DNA of 64,000 nt. Origin: Thermotogae bacterium (lineage in GTDB: Bacteria > Thermotogota > Thermotogae > Petrotogales > Petrotogaceae). Below are positions 17,919-25,680 of this stretch, one piece after another (positions within the stretch are counted from its first letter, which is position 1; each line of letters begins with the position of its first letter). Location: assembly GCA_024233675.1 (NCBI GenBank), contig JACKPH010000001.1:558001-622000 (forward strand), given 5' to 3'. The notes under the pieces were generated by a model that worked only from the letters and a program-made list of their open reading frames with translations, did no database searches and was not told the origin of the DNA. Both the position numbers and the translations under genes were made by a program.

Positions 17919-19643
17919 TTATTTTTTCCCCGTATCAGTCATTCTGAACTCCGCATCAGAGAATTTTTTAAGTAAGGTATCATCTTTAAGAGCTTTTGTC
18001 TTTTCTTCGTCTAATATTATTTTTCCTTCTTCTATTCCTATTATTCTTTCTGCCATGTTTAGTATGCTGAATCTGTGGGATATTATTATCACAGTTTTGT
18101 TTTCTGTATATTTTTTAATGTTTTCTATTATTTCTTCTTCTTTTAATTTATCCACACCTTCAAGAGGTTCGTCCAGTATTATTATTTCAGGATCGGAAAC
18201 CATTATCCTTGCAAGAGCAACTCTTACTCTCTGTCCGCCTGACAGACTGTTTCCGTTTTGTCCTGCATTTTCATCTTTAATAAAACTGTCTACTCCTGAC
18301 ATCTTAAGTATTCTGCTGAGTTTTTCCTGAGTAATATCTCTTCCCATTGTTATATTTTCTTTTATACTTCTGTTGAATATATGACTGTTCTGACTTAATA
18401 CACCTATTTTTTCATATATATTTTTTATTTCTTTAATTTCCTTTCCGTTTATTAAAGCCAGACCGTTCTGAGGAGTTTCTTTTCCCGTTATTATTTTTAT
18501 GAGAGTTGTTTTACCTTCACCGCTTCTTCCCACAAGAGCAACTTTTTCACCTTTTTTAATTCTTAAGTTTATTTTATTCAGAACTTTATCATTACCGTAT
18601 GAAAACTCTGCATTTCTTAATTCTATTTCTTTTATTTCTTCATTTATTGTTTCTTCTACTGTTTCTTTTTCTTCTTTACATTCTGTTATCTCCTTAAGTT
18701 TATTAACTGAAGGTGCAAAATAATTTCTGTTTTTAAAGAGATAATTCATAAAAGGTTCTATATTACTGCTTATTATTCCTATATATGTCAGTATGAAAAA
18801 TATACCGTCTATTGTTATTTTATTGTTTACTGTGTAGGATATGTAAAACCATACAAATATTAATGAGTAATATATAAAATATAGAAATCTGAAAGGAAAG
18901 TGAAAATTTTTAAGTTCCTGTGTCCATATATTTTTAAATCCTTTGTAGATTTCATCGGCTTTTTTTCCAAAGGCTTTTTCTTCATACTCTTTTGTATTTG
19001 TTGCTTTTACATCATCACGGCCTTCGGTTGTATCATTTACATAACTTACAAGAAGTCTTGAATCTTCTGTTAATTTACTGTATTCTTCAAATCCCGGAAT
19101 TTTTCCTTTGTTTCTTTCCATTGACGGTCTCAGAAAAATATATATGTATAGTACAAAATATAACAGAGAAATTACGGCCGATCCTGTGTCATTAAAGCCG
19201 AGTATTATTATTGCCGTTATTGCAACAAATATTGAGAAAATACTGTTTATACTCTGAAGATTCAGAGATTCTGATGCTTTTTTTGCATCGGAAGATATTA
19301 CTTCGGAATAATATGAACTTCCTTTTTCTGCTATTATATTTTCTTTTTCTGAATATATTTTTACATAAACCTTTTCTTTGAAAGACTTTTCTATTCTGTA
19401 GGAAAGCAGTGATGATATGTATTCAAAAATATAGTTTAAAATAAGACTTAATGTGTAAAGTCCGGCAAAAAGCATTATAAGATTTAAAGCTATTTCTTTT
19501 TGCGACAGAGCAATAAAGTCTTTATATACAAAAGGTATATAAAGATTAATACCCATTATGAAAATTGCTCCCATAATAAGAACTGTTAAAACTCTTTTTT
19601 CTTTGGGCTGCGTATTTTTTATTACCCAAAAAAGTGTTCCCAT
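17919..19643 (-). CDS. ABC exporter, fused permease-ATPase; true start probably upstream in another frame
   Basis: The 574-residue frame holds about six membrane helices (residues 15-300) then an ATPase domain: Walker A VGRSGEGKTTL, signature LSGGQRVRVALARI, Walker B IIILDEPLEGVD. It is probably a CydC/CydD- or multidrug-like half transporter. The ATG at 19643 has no ribosome site and directly follows a run of ten A. A strong GGGGAG (19686-19691) with ATG at 19678 begins MKNNFTEKTKKK in a frame that meets the main frame only if the A-run had eleven. Transcriptional slippage, a real frameshift or a sequence error are all possible. Confidence 0.85.
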   Translation of the reverse strand: MGTLFWVIKNTQPKEKRVLTVLIMGAIFIMGINLYIPFVYKDFIALSQKEIALNLIMLFAGLYTLSLILNYIFEYISSLLSYRIEKSFKEKVYVKIYSEKENIIAEKGSSYYSEVISSDAKKASESLNLQSINSIFSIFVAITAIIILGFNDTGSAVISLLYFVLYIYIFLRPSMERNKGKIPGFEEYSKLTEDSRLLVSYVNDTTEGRDDVKATNTKEYEEKAFGKKADEIYKGFKNIWTQELKNFHFPFRFLYFIYYSLIFVWFYISYTVNNKITIDGIFFILTYIGIISSNIEPFMNYLFKNRNYFAPSVNKLKEITECKEEKETVEETINEEIKEIELRNAEFSYGNDKVLNKINLRIKKGEKVALVGRSGEGKTTLIKIITGKETPQNGLALINGKEIKEIKNIYEKIGVLSQNSHIFNRSIKENITMGRDITQEKLSRILKMSGVDSFIKDENAGQNGNSLSGGQRVRVALARIMVSDPEIIILDEPLEGVDKLKEEEIIENIKKYTENKTVIIISHRFSILNMAERIIGIEEGKIILDEEKTKALKDDTLLKKFSDAEFRMTDTGKK

Positions 19644-19691
19644 TTTTTTTTTGTTTTCTCAGTAAAATTATTTTTCATTGTTGTTCTCCCC

Positions 19692-20188
19692 ATTAAATAA
19701 AGATTTTTCAGAGCATCTGAAAAGATTAAAATATAATTTATCAGTTTTAAGAAAATCTTCATGATTTTCTTAATTTGAAACTTTAATTTACAGCCAATAT
19801 AATTTTATCATTTTTTATATTATTTTCAACTTTATATAATTTTTTAAAAATAAGTTATAAATCAAAAAAATATTTTTTATAAAAAATATTTTTTTGTTTA
19901 ATTGAAATTAAACATTTTTTAAATCTTTTAAAAGTTATTTTGATAATGGGTTTTATATAGGTATAGTAACAAAAAATTATGTAATAAAATATTAAAATGA
20001 TTTTTTCTTTAAAAAATATTATTATTACTAATTTATAAATTGTATAATAAAAAACTATAAATTAAAAAATTTTTTAATAAATATAACAATATAATAATAA
20101 TATTTTTGTAAAATAATAATATATTGCAAATCAAATTAAAATAGTGTATAATAAAAACATGAACAAAATAATAATAAGGGGGAATTCG
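19692..20188. other. AT-rich divergent intergenic region with a long palindrome and a promoter
   Basis: About 500 nt without a gene between two divergent genes. It is extremely AT-rich. It holds a perfect 34-nt palindrome at 19863-19896 (17-nt half-site beginning CAAAAAAATA) and, at its right end, the promoter of the exported-protein gene. I see no RNA gene or other ORF with a ribosome site. Confidence 0.6.
20124..20152 (+). promoter_or_regulatory. Sigma-70-type promoter of the exported-protein gene
   Basis: TTGCAA (20124-20129), 17-nt spacer, TATAAT (20147-20152). A longer reading frame starting at 20144 would overlap this -10 box, which supports the downstream ATG at 20189. Confidence 0.6.
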
Positions 20189-20824
20189 ATGAAAAAAATA
20201 ACAGTTATGATTCTTGTAAGTTTTTTGCTTAGTATTTCATTGTTTGCGGTAGCTGAAAAAGGGGAGATATTTCTTCTGCAGACAGACAGGAATCTTGAAA
20301 TAAGTTCTTATGATTATGATGATGAAAATATTTACTATGTTACTTATGATGACCAAAGAGGAATGACAGAAATAAAAATCTTTAATTATGTTGAAAAGAT
20401 ATTTACAACAAGAGAAATATACAGAGATGATGAGTTGTACAGTCAGAGTTTTTCAGTAACTGCCGGAGACAAATACAACAATCCGAAAACATTCCGTTTT
20501 TTAGGAGGCGGAACAAATTCTAAAATTCTCACTGATGATAAATATATATATGTATCAACCATAAAATATTTTTATGTTTTCGACAAAAATTTAAAATATG
20601 TTTATGATCATAAAATGAATACAGAACCCTTAGAGATGAAAAAAGGCGATGAAAAAATATATATTTCATGTGAATTTGAAGGCGGATATTATTCTTATAA
20701 TATAAGCAGTAAAGAAATGCAGTCTACTGATAAAAATACTTATGAAGCAGTTAAGATAAAAGACGGAAAATATGATTTTTCAGTTGAAAAGAAAAACGGA
20801 GCTTTTATTAAAATAAATAAATAA
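20189..20824 (+). CDS. Exported protein of unknown function
   Basis: The start is ATG 20189 with GGGGG 6 nt upstream; the longer frame from GTG 20144 has no ribosome site and overlaps the promoter. The 211-residue product begins with a clear signal peptide (MKKITVMILVSFLL..., cleavage near SLFAVA). The mature part is beta-strand rich with many YDxD and DDKYIYV segments, suggesting a small beta-propeller or beta-sandwich. No cysteine lipobox. I do not recognise the family. It precedes an ABC-2 transporter pair but is separated from it by a hairpin. Confidence 0.75.
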   Translation: MKKITVMILVSFLLSISLFAVAEKGEIFLLQTDRNLEISSYDYDDENIYYVTYDDQRGMTEIKIFNYVEKIFTTREIYRDDELYSQSFSVTAGDKYNNPKTFRFLGGGTNSKILTDDKYIYVSTIKYFYVFDKNLKYVYDHKMNTEPLEMKKGDEKIYISCEFEGGYYSYNISSKEMQSTDKNTYEAVKIKDGKYDFSVEKKNGAFIKINK

Positions 20825-20832
20825 AAATTCAA

Positions 20833-20867
20833 ATACCGGAATCCTTTTAAATATAGGAATCCGGTAT
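20833..20867 (+). terminator. Hairpin between exported-protein gene and ABC genes
   Basis: ATACCGGA (20833-20840) pairs with TCCGGTAT (20860-20867), with a further short stem after one mismatch. The T-run is weak, so it may only partly terminate. Confidence 0.5.
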
Positions 20868-20912
20868 CGTTTATTCGGGTGTAAAAAATTTTATAGATAA
20901 TGAGGAGGAAAA

Positions 20913-21809
20913 ATGAAACTTGAAATATCAGAAATAACAAAATACTACAAAAGCAAAACTGCTGTTGAAAAAATTAAATTAAATTTTGAAACTCCCGGGT
21001 TATACAGTCTGCTTGGAGCTAACGGAGCCGGAAAATCAACATTGATGAAAATAATAGCAGGATTAACAGAACCTACAACAGGTTATATAGTTTTTGAAAA
21101 TGAGAATAAAAAAGGATACAGAAATTTAAAAAAAGTTCTCGGGTATCTTCCTCAGGATTTTGGTGTTTATGAGGATTTAACGGCAATAGAATTTCTTGAA
21201 TATATAGGGGCATTAAAAGGTGTACCTGGAAAAGAATGTAAAAGAAGAATACCCGAGATTCTTAAATATTTAAATATATTTGATTCAAGAAATAAAAAAC
21301 TCGGGAAATATTCCGGAGGAATGAAACAAAGAATAGGTATAGCACAGGCGCTTTTGAACAATCCTAAAGTTTTATTGCTGGACGAACCTACTGTGGGACT
21401 TGATCCGAGTGAGAGAAATAATTTTAAAAATCTGCTTTCCGAAATGTCATCGGATAAAATAATTCTTTTGTCTACTCATATAGTATCAGATATAGAAAAT
21501 ATATCTGATTTGATAATAATGATAGATTCAGGAAAAATTATAAAAAAGGCAACACCTTCAGATCTTTTAAAGGAAATTAAAAATATCGTATGGGAAACTG
21601 ATATAACAAAAGAAGAAGAAGATTTTTACGAGAAAAAATATAACATAGTTCATAAAATAAAAAATGAAAATGGATTTAAACTCAGAATAGTTTCGGATGA
21701 AAATCCGGAAGGAAAATGTATTAATACATTAGGAAATATAGAAGATTCATATTTTTATTATATAAAAAATAAAAATAAAAAATTAGATTTTTTTTCAGAG
21801 GAAAGATAA
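20913..21809 (+). CDS. ABC transporter ATP-binding protein
   Basis: The protein has 298 residues. Walker A is LLGANGAGKSTL (about residue 35), signature YSGGMKQRIGIAQAL, Walker B VLLLDEPTVGLD and the H-loop LLSTHIV. GGAGG precedes the ATG. It is followed 1 nt later by a membrane protein and forms an ABC-2 transporter with it. The class includes peptide, bacteriocin-immunity and lipid exporters; the substrate is unknown. Confidence 0.9.
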   Translation: MKLEISEITKYYKSKTAVEKIKLNFETPGLYSLLGANGAGKSTLMKIIAGLTEPTTGYIVFENENKKGYRNLKKVLGYLPQDFGVYEDLTAIEFLEYIGALKGVPGKECKRRIPEILKYLNIFDSRNKKLGKYSGGMKQRIGIAQALLNNPKVLLLDEPTVGLDPSERNNFKNLLSEMSSDKIILLSTHIVSDIENISDLIIMIDSGKIIKKATPSDLLKEIKNIVWETDITKEEEDFYEKKYNIVHKIKNENGFKLRIVSDENPEGKCINTLGNIEDSYFYYIKNKNKKLDFFSEER

Positions 21810-21810
21810 T

Positions 21811-23310
21811 ATGAAAAGTATATATAAAATACTTAAACTTTCAAATTTTGAACTTATAAGATTTCTGAGAAATAAAAAATTTGTATTTATAATGTCATTT
21901 ACTATTTTTGCAGGTATAGTAAGTATAGCTCCGGATTATTATCCTTTTCATATAATTATTTCAAGTGGCAGAGGAATATATAATTCTGCATGGATAGGTA
22001 TTATGATGGCTATAATAATAAATCTATTTCTTTTTATTTTAGGTTTCATAATAATAAGGCATAATATAGAAGATGACAGAAATAACGGAATAGATGTTTT
22101 TATAGATTCATCAGAAATTACAAAAAATCAGTATATTCTTTATAAGCATTTTTCAAAATTTATAATACTTATAGTTATATCATTTATACTGATTTTCACA
22201 TCAGGAATAATGCAGATAATAAGAGGAGAAGACAGAAATATAGATATAATTAAATTATTTTGGCCTTTTTTGATTTCATCAGTACCTACTTTATATTTTC
22301 TTGCATCAGTTTCTGTACTTTTTGAAGTTGTGAAAATATTAAGACGAAGTTTAGGAAATTTAATTCTTTTTGCTTTATGGATGGTATATTCTATTAGTAT
22401 AGACCCACAACCAATTCTTGATTTGTTCGGAATGAATTATTATTTTAGAACAGTATTTAAGAAATCACTTATTATAATAGGAAACCCAAAAATAATTGAT
22501 AAATATCTAGTTGAAAGCATAAATTATTCTGCGGAATTTTATGTTCAGAGACTTATAATAATAATTGTTTCTGTTTTGTGCCTGATATTATCTATGAAGT
22601 TTTTTAAAGGGCTTCAGAGTTTTGATGTAACAAGAAAAAATAAGTTTGAAGATTTAATTGAAAAAAATTTATTTAAAGAAAAAAATAAAAATTTCAGATT
22701 TGAAGGTATAAAATCAATTTTTAAAATGAACAGGATAAAATTTAATTTTATAGAAATGTATAAAGGAGAATTAAGGATTATTTTAAAAAAATCATATATT
22801 CTTTTTATACTGACAGTGTTTTTTTCAATTCTTAATATAGAAAGATTTAATATAACTACCTATTATATATCTTTATTTCTGGGAATGATTTATATTTCAG
22901 AAATAGGATCAAGAGAATATTATACAGGAATACAGAAAATTTTATATTCTTCGTATAATTTTACATTAAGACAATTTTTATCGTTATATTCTGCATCCTT
23001 TACAGTTTTAACATTTGCATATTCCGGAATTTTAATAAAATTTCTTGCTGAAGGTAATTACAGAAGTATTGTTTCTGTTTTTATTTCGGAAATTATTATT
23101 ATATCTGTTATATATATATTCGGTATAATTTTAAGAAATACGAATTTTTTAGAAATAATTTTGTTTTTTATTTCTTATATTTTAATGGAATGTGGTTTAA
23201 GAATAACGGATGAAATATATAAAATACACGGAATTTTATATTTAACGATAATTTTTGTTCTTGTAAGTTTTATTATAAGAAGTATTCAGGTAAAATTGTA
23301 TAAAAAATAA
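21811..23310 (+). CDS. ABC-2 type permease-like membrane protein
   Basis: The protein has 499 residues with about twelve hydrophobic helices in two blocks (residues 25-260 and 325-495) separated by a charged stretch near 265-310. Early sequence NFELIRFLRNKKFVFIMSF is typical of the cytoplasmic lead-in of ABC-2 permeases. It pairs with the ATPase directly upstream and ends at a strong hairpin. Very AT-rich codon use, like its surroundings. Confidence 0.75.
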   Translation: MKSIYKILKLSNFELIRFLRNKKFVFIMSFTIFAGIVSIAPDYYPFHIIISSGRGIYNSAWIGIMMAIIINLFLFILGFIIIRHNIEDDRNNGIDVFIDSSEITKNQYILYKHFSKFIILIVISFILIFTSGIMQIIRGEDRNIDIIKLFWPFLISSVPTLYFLASVSVLFEVVKILRRSLGNLILFALWMVYSISIDPQPILDLFGMNYYFRTVFKKSLIIIGNPKIIDKYLVESINYSAEFYVQRLIIIIVSVLCLILSMKFFKGLQSFDVTRKNKFEDLIEKNLFKEKNKNFRFEGIKSIFKMNRIKFNFIEMYKGELRIILKKSYILFILTVFFSILNIERFNITTYYISLFLGMIYISEIGSREYYTGIQKILYSSYNFTLRQFLSLYSASFTVLTFAYSGILIKFLAEGNYRSIVSVFISEIIIISVIYIFGIILRNTNFLEIILFFISYILMECGLRITDEIYKIHGILYLTIIFVLVSFIIRSIQVKLYKK

Positions 23311-23314
23311 AACA

Positions 23315-23344
23315 AAAATCCGGACTTTTTAAAGTCCGGATTTT
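23315..23344. terminator. Bidirectional terminator, exact copy of the one at 17885
   Basis: Arms 23315-23328 and 23331-23344, identical over 30 nt to the hairpin at 17885-17914. It ends the ABC-2 operon and can serve the convergent gene 23423-24931. Confidence 0.85.
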
Positions 23345-23422
23345 AATTTAAGAATAGATTTTAAAAAACAATTTTTATCATAATCATCAAAGCACCAGAA
23401 AGAAGTATAACAAAGATAATTA

Positions 23423-24931
23423 TCAACCGGTAAATTCTGCGAAATTATCCATACATTCTCTCCATGATTCATTTATTTCATAAGAATCAAATAATTCTTT
23501 TATACTGAATCTGAAGTTTACTTCTCTGTATCTTGAGTAATTTCTAAGGAATTTATCGGTGAGAAGTCTTTCCTGATTATTCTGATTCATATAAAAAGAT
23601 ATAAACTCATCATATCTTCCTTTATTCTTTATTTCAGAAAGAGATTTTTTAATAAGTTCTTTTCTTGCACTGAAAAAAGGAATAGGTTCATACACGGAAA
23701 TAAGGAAATCCATAGAATCATAGTTCTTACTTAGAAAATCAGTAATTTTATTAATATCATCTTTAACAGAGAAAAGATAATCGAAATTAATAGTTTTGGA
23801 ATCAAGAGACATATAAGTAATAAGAATATCATCCCATATGAGTTTATTATGAGAAGAATAAAAAGAGAATTTATCTTCGGTAAACATTTTAATGATTTCA
23901 CAGTTAATACAGTGAGGATTAGATGCTTTAAAGTCTATATTATATGACTTAATAAATTTTCTCAGAGTTGAAGATTTTACTGAAGATACTTTTTTATTTG
24001 TTATGTAACTCATAGTAGAAGCATGAAAGTCTTTGCTTTTATTTTTTGATTTTGATTTAAAAAAAGAAATAAGCTCTTTTGTTATTTTGTAAGATTTTTT
24101 ATCTGTATAAAAAGTAAATCTTTCTATGTTGTGAATTCTTTTTCTGAAATAGTCTGACTGTGTAAGGTTTTCCTTGTGATTCAGAAGAAGCGAAGACATT
24201 TTGTAAGTGTTTATATCATTACTTTTCCTGAGAGCTTTAAAAACTGTGTACAGTCTGTCAAATACGGTATTGAAATTTTCATAATAATATCCCGAAAAAA
24301 AACTTAATTTTTCTGCCAGTTCTGAAAAATCCTGATACGAGTTATCCAGAGAATACCAGCATGCAAAATCATAACCGTTTAATACAGCAGTGGGATGAGG
24401 ATATTTTAAAGCTTCAATAGCTCCTGTTTTATAAATATTTACGGCTTTAATAAAATTCTTTTCATTTACACATTTTTTTGCATCGGCAAATATCATAAAA
24501 GCTTTTGTAAAAGATTTTTCCTTATAAATAGAACTCCATGTTCTTATTTCGTTTATTTGTTCTGAATTGAGTAAAGGATAAAGATTTTTTAAGGAAGTTA
24601 CAATATAGGGCCTTAAATAAATAGGTATTCTGTCGAAATTTTTTCTTATATCTTTGTATATTTTTAAAGAAAGATCTTTATTTTTTATGTTATTCATAAG
24701 GTTTAATTTCTGTATGGAGATTAAATAATTTATTCCTTTTTTTGTGGTATTTTTTGAAAGAAATTCGTCTATATAGTATAGACTTTTTTCATAATCTTTA
24801 TTCCACATATGTTTTATTATAAGAAGATAATAAATTGCTGCATTGTTTTTTTCATGAGCAATAAGAAAATTAGTGAAAGGAAGGGAAAATGAACCGTATT
24901 TTATAACGGTAAGTATTTTTTTGAAATACAT
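23423..24931 (-). CDS. Unrecognised helical-repeat protein
   Basis: The protein has 502 residues, behind a strong AAAGGAGA site. I do not recognise it. It is almost wholly alpha-helical by composition. Segments such as DYEKSLYYIDEFLS, KNFIKAVNIYKTGAIEALKYP and RYDEFISFYMNQNN resemble degenerate TPR-like hairpins. There is no signal peptide or DNA-binding motif. It is rich in Lys, Ser, Tyr and Asn. It is transcribed divergently from the secreted-peptide gene across a 547-nt gap, so it could be a peptide sensor or binding partner, but that is only context. On the minus strand a TATAAT-like box lies upstream near 25058-25063. Confidence 0.7.
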   Translation of the reverse strand: MYFKKILTVIKYGSFSLPFTNFLIAHEKNNAAIYYLLIIKHMWNKDYEKSLYYIDEFLSKNTTKKGINYLISIQKLNLMNNIKNKDLSLKIYKDIRKNFDRIPIYLRPYIVTSLKNLYPLLNSEQINEIRTWSSIYKEKSFTKAFMIFADAKKCVNEKNFIKAVNIYKTGAIEALKYPHPTAVLNGYDFACWYSLDNSYQDFSELAEKLSFFSGYYYENFNTVFDRLYTVFKALRKSNDINTYKMSSLLLNHKENLTQSDYFRKRIHNIERFTFYTDKKSYKITKELISFFKSKSKNKSKDFHASTMSYITNKKVSSVKSSTLRKFIKSYNIDFKASNPHCINCEIIKMFTEDKFSFYSSHNKLIWDDILITYMSLDSKTINFDYLFSVKDDINKITDFLSKNYDSMDFLISVYEPIPFFSARKELIKKSLSEIKNKGRYDEFISFYMNQNNQERLLTDKFLRNYSRYREVNFRFSIKELFDSYEINESWRECMDNFAEFTG

Positions 24932-25141
24932 AACAGTCTCCTTTAAAGATTAACTAAATTGTATTTTAAAAATAAAAAACAATTTTAATTTTTTACTACA
25001 GTAAAAATTATTTATTATTAGCAATTAAAAGACTTTATTTATAAGCATTTTAAAATATTATACCATAAAAAAATTTCAATTAAAAAATATATTAATACTT
25101 ATGATAATTATTTTAGGCTATTTTCCGTAAAAACATATGTA

Positions 25142-25155
25142 TTGAAAATCATATG
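25142..25155 (+). repeat. Direct repeat TTGAAAATCATATG, copy 1
   Basis: Fourteen-nt exact repeat of 25419-25432; it is followed by TATAAT at 25170-25175 (spacing 22 nt, long for a standard promoter). CATATGTA also occurs just before it at 25134-25141. Confidence 0.55.
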
Positions 25156-25418
25156 TAAAGTAGTAGACTTATAATAGAAAGATTTAAATATGCAAAAAAG
25201 AAAATATTTAAAAAAATAACAAAATTGTTTACTTTTGTTAAAAAAATATTTTTATATTTTACTACGCTGAATTATTATTTTTTTTAATGAGTAAAATCCT
25301 TTTTTTAAAAGAATAATATTAATTTTTATTATTATTTTTTTTCAATTAAATGAAAAAAAATTCTCCTGAAAAATATTTTTTTCTTATTATATAAAGGTTT
25401 TATGGAGTTAATATATAG

Positions 25419-25449
25419 TTGAAAATCATATGGAAAAGTGTATTATAAG
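25419..25449 (+). promoter_or_regulatory. Probable promoter of the secreted-peptide gene (repeat copy 2)
   Basis: TTGAAA (25419-25424) begins the second TTGAAAATCATATG copy; TATTAT (25441-25446, 16-nt spacing) or the overlapping TATAAG is a plausible -10. It is about 30 nt before the ribosome site of the peptide gene. The duplicated sequence may be an operator. Confidence 0.5.
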
Positions 25450-25478
25450 AATACAAATCATAAAACGGGGGGATTTAA

Positions 25479-25610
25479 ATGAAAAAAATAATTACTGTTT
25501 TGATAATTTCTTTGGTGTTAATATCAGGAATAAGTGTTTTTGGAGAAGAGAAAGAAGATGTAACTATTATATACAATGATTCAATTAATACAAGTATTTT
25601 TTTTGAATAA
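25479..25610 (+). CDS. Small secreted peptide, 43 residues; possible precursor peptide
   Basis: The ATG follows GGGGGG by 6 nt. The product starts with a signal peptide (MKKIITVLIISLVLISGISVFG) and leaves a mature part of about 21 residues, EEKEDVTIIYNDSINTSIFFE, acidic then hydrophobic, without cysteine. It is too short for standard ORF cut-offs. A hairpin terminator follows, then a SPASM-family gene. A short precursor gene with its own terminator before a maturase-type gene is the usual layout of a peptide-modification locus. The Sec signal peptide is unusual for ribosomally made peptides. Function is inference. Confidence 0.65.
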   Translation: MKKIITVLIISLVLISGISVFGEEKEDVTIIYNDSINTSIFFE

Positions 25611-25626
25611 TATATTATATAAAATT

Positions 25627-25650
25627 TGAGCTTTATAAGGCTCATTTTTT
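25627..25650 (+). terminator. Attenuating terminator between peptide and SPASM gene
   Basis: TGAGCTT (25627-25633) pairs with AGGCTCA (25638-25644, one G-U), followed by TTTTTT. It would let the peptide mRNA be made in excess over the downstream gene. Confidence 0.65.
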
Positions 25651-25680
25651 ATAATACGGCCAAAATTAAAGGGGTGCTTT

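Larger units (their letters stand above)
24932..25478. other. AT-rich divergent intergenic region with duplicated promoter-like motif
   Basis: About 550 nt without a convincing gene. It holds two copies of TTGAAAATCATATG (25142-25155 and 25419-25432), each followed within 25 nt by TTATAA. The second copy is positioned as the promoter of the 43-residue peptide gene. Between them are weak hairpins and very short ORFs without ribosome sites; a small RNA starting after the first copy is possible but not shown. Confidence 0.5.

Noticed and set aside
23346..23430. A cysteine- and aromatic-rich frame just after the stop of the 502-residue gene (DNYLCYTSFWCFDDYDKN)
   Set aside because: It looked like a frameshifted extension, but it runs straight through the terminator hairpin at 23315-23344 and into the next gene antisense, and has no start or ribosome site.
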